Shown here: positions 11,601-22,000 of the stretch, one piece after another
Position numbering within the stretch: the first letter of the stretch is position 1
Layout: each line of letters begins with the position of its first letter
Assembly (NCBI GenBank): GCA_029448655.1
Contig: JACCLO010000038.1
Span: 1-64,000, forward strand
Direction of reading: 5' to 3'
Origin: Wolfiporia cocos
Taxonomy: Eukaryota > Basidiomycota > Agaricomycetes > Polyporales > Phaeolaceae
Length of the DNA: 64,000 nucleotides
Translations under genes and position numbers: made by a program
The notes under the pieces: model-generated
Seen by the model: the letters and a program-made list of their open reading frames with translations, nothing else
What the model was told of the DNA's origin: nothing
Database searches by the model: none

Positions 11601-13025
11601 AGGGTCGAAATGTCGAACCCTGCCTTGCAAGAGAAAGCTCACCCATTGTCAGGTTCTACCAACATTGCTAAGGCGTGTACCGTGACACTTTCTACGCCAT
11701 ACGCTAATACTAAAACAGTCCACAAGCAAAAAGAGAAAGATTGCGCCATGGGCCAACCTCACTTCTGAAGCCCCTCACAGATCTGCGACTGTAGACAACA
11801 GTACGAGCGGAGTTCCTGGTGTTCACCATGAAGAAACCATACAGCCTACACTGAATACTTTGGGATGCACATCTCTGTCCAAGAAGTCTATGTCATCATC
11901 CGCATCTGAAAGCCTCTTGACGGGATCTGGTAATGTTCATACAGGGCCTCTGCCTGAGGAGCCAGCCACCGCTGAAGATTCTATGTCAGACATCTCCGAA
12001 GTTGCCAACAAGGCGATACATGCGACCATAGCAGATTCCATGCTCGGAACGAATACCACACCAAGATCCGATCGTATACATTCTCCTGCTCCTCTCGTCA
12101 TTCCCTCTCCGGAAAAGCTTGAGCAAACTGATTTTGAGTTGACGGAGGTAACATCTACCCCAATTGGCAAGGTTGTTGAGGTCGATGATTGTGCAGGAGA
12201 CTCTGTCTCCACGAGAAAGACCCATCCTAGACATTCCGTTACCTTCGCGCCAGTCGTGGAAGAATGCGAACCGTTGCCGGAGTTGAACTTTGAGATTGGT
12301 TCTCGGAGTCAGCCCACATCGCTGAGCCCATACAAGCGAGAGAGGGCTACTGGTAAACTTATCCATAGATACAACGGCGCACTTCTGACTTTTGTTGTTA
12401 GTGTCACTGGGACTGCTGCTGCAGGATATTGAACACGAGCCTTTCATAGGGCGACGTGAACGTGGCTCATTCCGGAAAACAAATATAACGGGTGCTGGGA
12501 ACCGCTCGCGGTGCAAGGAAGCCACTGCAAATGTCCAAGACATCGAAGATGTTCTGCGGGAGTTGCATCAGGTGCCGTAGAAGCTGCTAAGGATATTGCG
12601 GTATGCTGAGTATGTGCTCGACCCTCGCAGGCTATTTTCGGCAAGATCACGGATCGCTTTGACAGCGTACGTGAAGAAGTGCACATTGATCGGAGTGCAA
12701 TCCTCCGGGAGGCAGCGCAGGATCCTATGCACATGCGTGCGGATAGGTGTGTGCTGACTGCCCATACATACTTCGCATTCTTGCGGACCTGCTGATCCCT
12801 GTGAACGGCCACTGCAGTGTCGCCCACTTCAACCGCCTTATCGACCTCGAGGCCGAATATGCGTCCTCTGGGCGTGCTGTCATTGACAGTTTGGAAGAGT
12901 TGCTTCGCGCAAATGAAGGGATATGCTGCAAAATAGAAGAGACGATAAAGAGCATCGATCGTACAACACTCGTTGGAAGGATGCCGGTGGTCCTAGTGGA
13001 AATTCCCGCGAGCCTGAGACAGTGA
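8642..13025 (+). CDS. Candidate meiotic chromosome-axis protein, Red1/SYCP2-like
   Basis: The start ATG at 8642 opens MSASDSPFKLLQQTISKSRA; exon 1 ends at 8761 before gtaagg. Helical, ARM-like blocks follow (LEAAAAIFYKVYHEKVLP near 8920-8975; WEGVLNSLLSGVL; DFLDESEN at 9089-9113; KDVIAATLFPNLCDICFSP from 9143; FLPLESLLTLFARLLPS near 9560). A beta-rich block (9850-10440) has LYVDPKAILVNML, YESLTISYTSIHKIDILRER and VVTFTLTSGDLDRFANAL, like the PH-like domain of SYCP2 and Red1. Exons 10500-12440 are long, Ser/Lys/acidic and disordered. The C-terminus (about 12540-13025) is coiled coil with FGKITDRFDSVREEVH and FNRLIDLEAEYASSGRAVID, stop TGA at 13025. Axis cores of this type recruit HORMA proteins and form filaments. 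No single motif is diagnostic, so the call rests on architecture. Two apparent one-base frame changes (about 8980 and 9700) need checking. Confidence 0.55.
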
Positions 13026-14276
13026 AAGGAATACAACCATGTTATAGTAGAGAACGCGGTGAGTTCGCTCGATATCACAAACGCTCTAGTACAAATCATT
13101 GCATGTTGATCATCACATGCAGCTGTAGCATGAAACAGGAAACAAGACACAGCTGTATACAAGCGATCGGTCCACGCACGCCTCAGAAGGGATAGTGTTA
13201 GTTTACATGACCATTGCAAGCGGAAGGTGATATGTGCAATGCATGTAACTCTCACCTAACTACCGTCATCCGGCATTCGATACTCAAATAACTTGTTGTT
13301 CTAACAATGGTATGCCAATAACCCCGTGCAAAACCACCTAGCATTCCAACGCAGCATGAGGAAGCTAAAGTATTCGCCGTGACACCTCGCTACCCAGCTT
13401 CCTTTGTTCATACCGTCTCGATACAGAGCACCTTGTGTTATGCATCCATCGGGCTCATCTCGACCACTGTTGGGGCGCGGCCACTCCTCGCCGGTGTGGC
13501 ACCCTTCTCTTCCCATCCCGCGCGCCACACTATCTTCCATTTTCCACACTCTCGTTGAATGGTTACTTCTTCCATCATTGCCGAACACGCTCTCTGACAC
13601 CCGTAACATAAGTTTATATCCAATGACGGCGACAGCCTGAGACATTGTTTCACGGCATTGCGGCGGGTCTCTTGGCACGGAAAGATTAGGTTTACTTCTC
13701 AATAAAATCGGCTATGAGCACAGCTGTGCACGCATCAAAGCACGCATTGGTGAGCCGATTTGCTATCGACCTCCGCCATTATGTGGGCTGGAACTGCATC
13801 AGAATGGTGCCTGTGCGCAGCACACATGAAAGCGTGAAGGGGACTTGCTAGGTGCACCATTCACGAAGGGTTCACGAGCCTAGACGATCATTGCGAGATG
13901 AACGGGCGTGGTGTCTCACTGTGCCTTGCGAACAAGTGCCTCGCTAGTGCAGATGCATTTGGGTGACGGGGATCGCGAGATGAACGGACTTCTCACTCTG
14001 AGTGCGAGTGAGAGTCGACTTCGTGATCGCGTACTAGCTTGCCGTGAATTGGAAGGGATTAATATGGATCGTAAACGCCCAGCGCCACCGATGCCGCGAG
14101 TCGGCACACTGGTTTGTCAGCATGGGACCCTGGACACCATGCATATATGGTCACCGGAGCACTGGTTGCCGTCCAGTGCAGCGTGGTGACTCTTGCTTAC
14201 TGATAGGTAGACTCGCATCTCTCCTATTGACTGCCACCACCACAGCCCTCCCCCTCCCAAGCCCAAGCACGGTGTC
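13026..14276. other. Intergenic, nothing firm
   Basis: Both strands carry moderately long open frames (for example 13301-13702 minus and 13404-13640 plus). They overlap each other, lack motifs and have no convincing codon bias. A short duplicated phrase, cgagatgaacgg, occurs at about 13894 and 13976. Confidence 0.4.
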
Positions 14277-16943
14277 ATGTCATCGGGTTTGAAACGTCCC
14301 AGTGACACCCCATCATCACCACGCAAGAAGCCGCGTCCTCAATACAAAACTCTAAAGAGCTTAGTCGAGGAGGCAGCCAAAAAGGTCAACCGCTTGATTG
14401 AACATGTAAAAAAAGAGATATTGCCGCTTCTGCAGGAGGAGGGTCTTGGTACAGTTGGTGCTAAGCTCGCTATGAGTATTATGGGACTTGTGGTCAGTGC
14501 AGCTTCTGCTCCTGGAGAGAAGGAGTTGGGTGAAATGCAGTACTTGGAAGTACATATCAACATCCCAGATGATTACCCAGATATGGCAAGTAGGCTTGCT
14601 ATCTATTCCTGACGTCCCTAGTCCCAAGCTGACATGCACTCAAAAGAGTTACAACTGAATGATTTGAATACACAATATGCGAACCTTGCCTTTTATTTCA
14701 GGGTACTGCTCAACTCCCTCCCTGCACCATCAGAATTTGCCAAGACGGACGTGTGGGCAGACGTACAAAGAACCCGCGCAGCCATCTTATGTATGCGTCC
14801 CGTTGAAAAGAGCGGTGTGCCAATATGCACGCTCCACGATGTCTTTCGTCTTTTCCGAATTCGACTTGGCACAGACCTTTCTTCAGCCACCGATGACCCT
14901 ATCGCGGTTGCCTCCATCCGTGCTGCCGCCTTATTGTGCAACGAGATGGGAAACCCGTTCGACGATGAGAACGCACGCACAGCGAAATTTAACGAATGTG
15001 TTCAAGGACTGCTCCCTAACTTTAGGCTCAACCACAAATTTTTTCCCAAACTCGACCGTGCCGTATGCAAACCGGATGCAACGTTGTTCATGGACGAGGA
15101 GGAGATCTTCCCAGTTTGCCTGCGTGAGGACAAGCGTGAGGCGGGCGAAACTGACACAGACTAGACTGTGGGACTCACACTATAACCTTATAGACGACTT
15201 GAAGATGTTGCAGAAGGTTGGTGAGGAGGCTAGTGGGCGCAAGCAGAGATGGTATGTAACTGTGCGAATGCAGAGAACAAATCTAAGGCTTATCCGCAGT
15301 GATAGCCCTACTTATATACATGTTTTGTTTGGTTACCGGTAAGGGAGCCAAACATGAAGGTGGTCTGTGCGCAGACATAACTAATATGGTTTAGTCGTAA
15401 ACTACCATAGACCATGTGCGCCGGTAATGGCCGCACCAGTAAGATCGTTTGTTTGGACCGTAGGTCCATGTTGTGGAAGTGGCTGTAGCTACGTTAGTAA
15501 GCCATGCATGTGATTATTATATTCCGGGATCGGGATATGAGTAATCGTAAGGTCATTGGCATGTGATAACGAGCGGGCCGCTTATCCAATTGTACTGACA
15601 TAGCCCGGTATCGGGATATGAGTAAGGCGCGTGACACCGGAGGTTAGTCCGCTGAGTCATTGACGCGTACAAGCGTGTTATGTACGTGTTGTTATGACAA
15701 GTGGACGTATACCGCGTTGTGTACGTGTTGTTTGGTTGCGTGTACGTGTAGACGGGCGCTTAGCAGCGTAAATGTCTACAAGGTTGTAGAAATACCAGAT
15801 AAATAGGTAAAAATACGGGAAAAATAGTGGCATGTCCCAAATCTGTGACAGAAACTGGCTATGACGTCTACATGCAAGTGGCGCACGACTACTCGATTGT
15901 GGTCAAAACTCTTCGATGTGCATGAAGGCGGGTGCACCAATGTTTCTCCCATGCTTGTTGGGTATGTACTTTGAACCAAACATACATGTTCTTGGGCGCC
16001 CTTATGATTATCACACAGGACCCCATCTGTCCATGCAGGGCGGTTTTTATGATGGAGAGGATTACATAGTGGAACCACTAAGTGCAATGTATTGTATGCT
16101 ACCAGACGTCACCAAAGAGCGACAGAATCAGCTCGCACGGTTGCTGTATGCGCTCGCTAAAGGAGTAGAGGAGCTGAAGGAGTACGTTGCCCAACACAAT
16201 AATGCCACTGTGGGATCAGGTTAATGTCGTCCTACAGGCTGGCTTCATCAACCGCTGAACCACCCTCATTCCCTTGTGGCACCCCTCAAATCTACTCATC
16301 CTGCACGCTGTATGCCGACACCGCTGCCGACACCGCTGCCGACAAACCAAGCACTGGGACCCTCACATTCAAGAAGCCTCTTGTCGTCGATCTCAACAAC
16401 CGAGTGCTGTTCACAGCAACGTTGTCGACGACCTCTGCACGGGAGAAGTTGCCGGAGCAGACACCTGTGGTTGTCAAGCTTGTCAGCGGTTCCTATGGCG
16501 AAGACATACATCGACTTCTGGCGAAGGAAGGCCTCGTGCCTACCCTCCATGGGTGTGTCTGCTTGGAAGGTGCTCCTGTTGCCTACATCATGGACCACTT
16601 GGATGGGGATTGGAAGCGCTTACACGACCTCTTACGTGATTTAACCCCTCTGTGCCGTAAGGCTATACGGGAATCATTGGAGAATGTTCTGAAATTGCTC
16701 AAGAAAAAGGGCTTCGTACACGGCGACCTTAGGTCGAGCAATATCATGGCGCGGATCGTTGACGAAGAAAAAGCGGAGATCAAGGTTGTCGACTTTGATT
16801 GGGCGGGCAAAGCCAGTCAGGTATTCTACCCTGCGATGCGCAACGAGTCCATCGGTTGGCCTGGTCGGCCCTGTGGTCCAATTGAAGCTGAGGATGACCG
16901 CGAACTGCTTGATTCGTGGTGGCCACGAGAAACCCATGTCTGA
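14277..16943 (+). pseudogene. FunK1-like fungal protein kinase with nuclease-like N-half, split by a solo LTR
   Basis: ATG at 14277 opens MSSGLKRPSDTPSSPRKKPR, a basic tail, then a helical region. An intron near 14587-14643 leads to a domain ending in DATLFMDEEEIFPVCLREDK (about 15080-15140). That Asp...Glu-x-Lys spacing resembles a PD-(D/E)XK nuclease core. The reading frame is cut at 15152 by a 699-bp LTR and resumes at 15856 with YMQVAHDYS. GAPMFLPCLLGMYF follows after what looks like a one-base frame loss near 15910. From 16224 comes the kinase: VVVKL (ATP Lys), FVHGDLRSSNIMARI (catalytic loop, HGD in place of HRD) and VVDFDWAGK (DFD in place of DFG), with stop at 16943. FunK1 kinases are an expanded Agaricomycete family; their role is unclear. 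The insertion and frame change make this copy probably non-functional. Confidence 0.75.
15152..15850 (-). mobile_element. Solo LTR (TGTCACAG...TGTGTCA family), TSD GAAAC
   Basis: The element begins TGACACAGAC on the plus strand and ends ATCTGTGACA, so its sense is minus. It is flanked by GAAAC at 15147-15151 and 15851-15855. Removing it and one GAAAC restores the kinase frame at the junction. Its sequence matches the LTR-like block starting at 32196 in the opposite orientation. Confidence 0.88.
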
Positions 16944-17456
16944 TCGTTGTTTCAAAGAATGCTTCACTCCTCCTTCTCTCGCTACATTTGTATGTAGTTT
17001 CCATTCTCGATGTGACTATACCAGCAATGCATACAACCAAAAATACTACGGCTGATCATGGTTTCGGTGATTTGCAAGCGATGCATTGTTGCGCGCTGGA
17101 CACCATGCAGACAGTCTGAAGTCGCATACGGAGGCATCAGATCAGCCACAGCCCAGTTAAATTAAATCCAGACACTGGCGGTGGTCCGTGCTTTCCTTTT
17201 TTTGCATTAGACATGTATGACTCCCTTGCACCTGTTTTGAATTATGTACCTTTGTCGTGATTATATGGGCAGCAACACTTGCAGATGTTCGATGGTGCAA
17301 CAAGCTGCAAGGCCAGATTGTAATATTGCACATTGAAATCTGACGCTGTGTGCTGCATCGAAAGGCGGTATACACCGGCTTGAGATCCGAGCAGTCATAT
17401 GATTGCAACTTGTGTATCACGATGCAAATACAATCTCGAGCAATATGCCACAGTGG
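16944..17456. other. Kinase 3' flank, no gene seen
   Basis: I see only short frames without motifs. The kinase terminator probably lies here. Confidence 0.35.
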
Positions 17457-17830
17457 TCAGCGGTATGGATTGCATGACCCCAGCTCACATGTCTCTAAGC
17501 ATGGTTTTAACGGGTCACCACAGGTTGATGATTCCTCATATATTGTATGGATATGTTGGCTCTCTGACAATGTCGAGAACGATTTGCATGTGGCTTCGCT
17601 CATTCTGCGGTCCATTCTTAATATACTTGGCTGTTGCAGATATGGTGACGTGGAAAATGGACGTCTCCCCCAGGTCCTCGCCGTACAGCATCTTAGCCAA
17701 AGCATAGTGGGGGATATTGTGCTTCTCGAGGTAGGCATTGATCTTGATGTAGTGAACGATTTCATTGATGCATTTGGTCTATATCACGTGCTGGTGTGGA
17801 CCCAATACAATTCTCCAGCCGTAATGCAAT
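17457..17830 (-). pseudogene. Decayed minus-strand coding fragment, unknown family
   Basis: Minus-strand translation gives a long, protein-like stretch (KINAYLEKHNIPHYALAK, then SIFHVTISATAKYIKNG and QIVLDIVREPTYPYN). It is then interrupted by several stops. I do not recognise it. It lies just beyond the dissected ORF at 17931 and on the same strand, so it may be part of the same old gene or transposon. Confidence 0.4.
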
Positions 17831-18202
17831 AACCATTGCACCAAAAGGGCACAATGCCAACTCTGTTGGCATCGGTGGGTCTCAGTACTTAAGCTATTAT
17901 GGCACATGGTCGTGACATGCTCATGACAGTCTAGCAATACTGCTCCTTGATAATGATGCGTTTGACTTGGTCCGCACCCGTCCGCTCGGCCGACACATCC
18001 GTCGCACCAGAGTCCTCAACGGCCATGGAAGAGCTGTCAGCGTCATCTCCGCGTGCTTGCCCATGCAGTGTGAGACTCAACGTATAGTTGCATGCAGACC
18101 CTTTCCTCTTGCACCACGATGAGGGAGGAGTACTGTTAGAATCCCCCTGAGTCAGGTGCCAATTCTCAGGCAGCAGACACCAGTAGATCAGCAGCCCCTC
18201 CC

Positions 18203-18909
18203 TGTTACGGGTCGAACACCCGTTCGTATATTCGAGTCGCGAATATAGATCGTTCTTCTGCACGTGGGCGTATAGCCGTATGCAAGGCAAATGCTCGTTA
18301 GATGCCTTCAAGTCCTAGGTGAAGTTCCTAGGAGATCGTATAATATCCAATACGCGTTAGAGGATATAATCTGTTCAGGTGCGAGTCGAATAGAATATAA
18401 GACTCGCCTAAGTCCGAGAAGTCAGTGTGCACTTCGAGGACTTAGTCGTTCGGTTGCTCGAGTGAGAAATACTGAGCGTAGTTTCCTACGTTTGAGAACA
18501 AGTATAAGACTTCTTGTTTATACAACAAGGTCGAGCTGAAGAGCCTTGACAATAAGTACATGAGCTTTTATACTACGCTGGGTTTTAGGGGTCAAGTCCA
18601 TCCCAGATGCCACCGCTACTATCTACGCTATAGTATCAAACGTTTGATAAGTATGTAGTGATGTATCCGAAACGATAGATAGGGATGATGGTGGTTGAAC
18701 ACCATCTATAAGCTAATAAACGATGAAGGTGAAACGGTGGCAGAGTTGGATCTGCCAAAGGTGAAACGCGCCCTACATGCTAATACAACTGGGGATGCGC
18801 CCAGTAGAGTCACGAGTAGCCAGGGGGTTGGTTGCGCAACAAGTCCCTGTATCGTATTCGCCCGGTGGTGAGTTCTGTCGATATTCGAAAAATTAAAATA
18901 ACCGTAACA
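18203..18909 (-). repeat. 3' LTR of element C
   Basis: 707 bp, TGTTACGG...CCGTAACA on both strands' ends. It differs from the 25945-26651 copy at a few bases only (for example near 18266, 18501, 18711 and 18894). Confidence 0.93.
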
Positions 18910-18922
18910 TCAGCCCCTCCCT
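18910..18922 (-). promoter_or_regulatory. Polypurine tract of element C
   Basis: The sense strand reads GGGAGGGGCTGA directly before the 3' LTR, the expected plus-strand primer. Confidence 0.6.
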
Positions 18923-19065
18923 AGGCATTCGTCGGCCTCGACGAATTTTCCAAGTTCCTCTCTTCAGAGTGCCTCGGCGTCCTGTTCATTGTAGATGTCG
19001 CCGTTCCCGCTGAGGGACGGGGTCGTAGGAGTTCGCCATACGAAGTGTTGGCGGCATTCATTCTG

Positions 19066-22000
19066 TCAATGACCTGGTTGATTGAGCCCACAAGCTCTGC
19101 AAATATAGTCGGGGCAGTCGAGGATCCAGTGGCTAGCGGATCCGCACTGCCGACAGGGTTGTTCAGGCGAGGGCCTTGCTGGTACCCGTAGGAAAAGGGA
19201 TATCTCTGAGATATTCGTTGTGTCGGTATCTCCAGTGGTGAGCGGCGCGGTGGAGGTTCCGTTGCGCCCATGTGGGTAAGGAGGCGGTGTCTCGTTCGTG
19301 CTCCCTCGCACCTCGCTCGAACTCCTCGCGGGTAATGCTCTGCACCGATGGAGATCGTCGAATAGGCGGCGTGCTATTCGCTCTTCGCTGTCGTTCTGGG
19401 GTAGCCCTAGGGCTCGTCGGGCGTGCAGGTGGTTCACGTCTCCCGTTGCCTCCCATACCAGGAATACGTGGCGTCGGGTCTCTAACTCCTGTTCGGCGGG
19501 CTCTCTGAGTCTTGGTAGGCAGTGGAAATAATACTCTATCGCCCTCCATAAAATCAAACGGCCTTGCAACTCGGCGTCGTTCGTCGGGGGTGAAAAAGCA
19601 GGCGGGTCGTGGTGTGTATTCGGGTCGACCGGGAGTAACGTGCTCGCGATCCTCGAAGTCGTTGAGCGCGTGTCGTAGTCGGGCCGTCGTGGTGGCGGCC
19701 AATCTGTCGATAAGTCTGTTGGTGAGTAATTCGAGTCCCTCTCTCTGCGCTCTGATCTGCCCCTCCATTCGGACAAGGTCCTCGGTGATGTTCTGGTACG
19801 AGCTGTAGACGTGTGTGAGGTCCTGCGCGATGTCGAAGAGGGCCGACCAGCCATCGGCTCGGCCAGCAAAAGGTCCCTCGGCCCTGTACCAGAGGAGGGC
19901 GTGTCTACTCTGCAGATGCTGGGGGGAGTACCTTCTTGGTGGCGTACCTCGCGGTCGGCCTTCTCGACGATCTGCATCGCCGGGGGTCGTGGTTCGGCGG
20001 GGGAGCTGGTGGCGAGTCGTCGACATACTATTACTGTCCTGTTTTCGAGTGTCGGGGTTGTCCTGACTCTCGTCCTGTGGTAGTCTTTTATCAGCTCCTT
20101 GGAGTGCTCCAAGTTCGCCTCGTCTTCCCATGAATTGTCGGCTGTGGCATAGCCTTTCCACTTGACGAAGTATTGATGCTTCTTTCCTTTCCATCTGTCA
20201 GCCAAGATGGCTTCGACTTCGTATTCCTCCTGTCCCTTGATGATATCAGGTGGCGGCCGTAGGTAATTGGGTCCGTGCACCCTTGTTTCTTTGAATGGTT
20301 TTAGTAAGGCAGCATGGAATACCGGATGAATTTTCCAGTTCGCCGGTAACTGCAGCCGGTATGTCGTGGGTCCCATCTTTTCTGTGATGGTGAAGGGTCC
20401 TTCCCTTTTTGGTGCTAGCTTGTTAGATTCGTAGGGGATGGTTAGGTTCTTTGCGTCGAGCCAAACCTTGTCTCCTTTCTCGAGCTTCGGTAATTCTCGG
20501 AGGAAACGTCCCGCCATTCTTTTCTGAGCTAGTTCGTGCGCGATGAATGCCATCTTTCGCGCCTCTTTGATCTTTTTGATCCTGTCAACTGCTGCCAGGA
20601 CGTTTCCTACCCTGTCGTAGTCTGGGAATCCCCTTGGAATATAACCCAAGATTATTTCAAGGGGCGCAGGTCAGTTTTCGGTTCGCTTGGTGTTGTGCGC
20701 AAATTCGACGTCGGGTAGTCGTTGTACCCATTGGAAAGGGTCGTTCATGCAATAGATACGAAGGTACACTTCGATTTGTTGATTCATCCTTTCCGTTTGT
20801 CCGTCGGTCTGTGGATGGTACGCCGTACTCATCGCAGATTCCGTTCCCTGCAGCTTGCATAATTCCTTGAACAGTTTCGATGCGAACTGTGGTCCCCTGT
20901 CTGAAATGATCTTTCGGGGAATGCCGTATTGTGAGTATATCTTTCGATGGAATATTTCTGCGGCCCCTTCGCTCGTGATTGTTTTGTCGCATGGGGTGAG
21001 AGAGATGGCCTTGGATAGGCCATGGTCGACAATCACCATCATGGAGTCATATTTTCCGACTCTTGGCAGGTCGGTGACAAAATCGACCGAGCACTGTGAG
21101 AAGGGAAGGGCGTCCTCCCGTGTCGGTATTGGCTGTAAAGGGGGTTTTAGCGGGTTCCTATCAGGTTTCATCTGTTGACAGATTGCACAGCCTCGGACGT
21201 ATTCCGGTATCATTGTTCCCATGTCAGGCCACCAAAAGTGGGTCTTAACCTGTACTGTTGTACCCCAGATCCCAGGGTGTCCGGCCGGGATCGTGTCGTG
21301 GTATTTTGAAATGACGTCCCGTCGAAGGCCCTCATCTTTTGGCACGTACATCCTGCCCCTGTAGAGCAGTATCCCATCCGTTTGTTGCCATTCATCTGCG
21401 GTGGTTCTTGCGGGGAATTCGTCTGTGCCCCCTAGAGCACGGATCGCCTGTTCCGCAGATTCATCTCGATCGTTGGCGTTCTTGATTCGATCGATGATCG
21501 GGATCTGGATTGCGTGGACGACGAGTTCATTTGGAATCATGGTGATTCCCTCGTTGTCTTCGTTGCTTTCGTCTAGGTGATACAACCTGGACAATGTGTC
21601 GGCCATGACTAGTTTCCTCCCGGGGATGTGTTGTAATTTCAGGTCGAATTGCGAGAGGAATAGATGCCATCTCGCTTGTCGCCGATTTAGGCGCTGTGCG
21701 CTTCTCCAGTACGTCAGGTTCTGATGATCGCTTCGGATCAAGATCCGATGCGGTGCTCCTTCTAACAGGTGCCGCCATTCTTCTAGTGCTCGGACTATTC
21801 CGAGTAGTTCGCGATCATAGATTTCGTAGTTCCGTTCTGTGGATGTCAGGGATTGTGAGAGATATCCCACTGGCCGTTCACGCCCCGTTTCATCTGTCTG
21901 TTTTAGCACTGCCCCTGTGGCAAACTGAGATGCGTCTGTTTCGAGGATGAATGGTTTCTCCTTGTCTGGCGTTCCTAGTGCGGGCGCCGTTGTGAATGCC

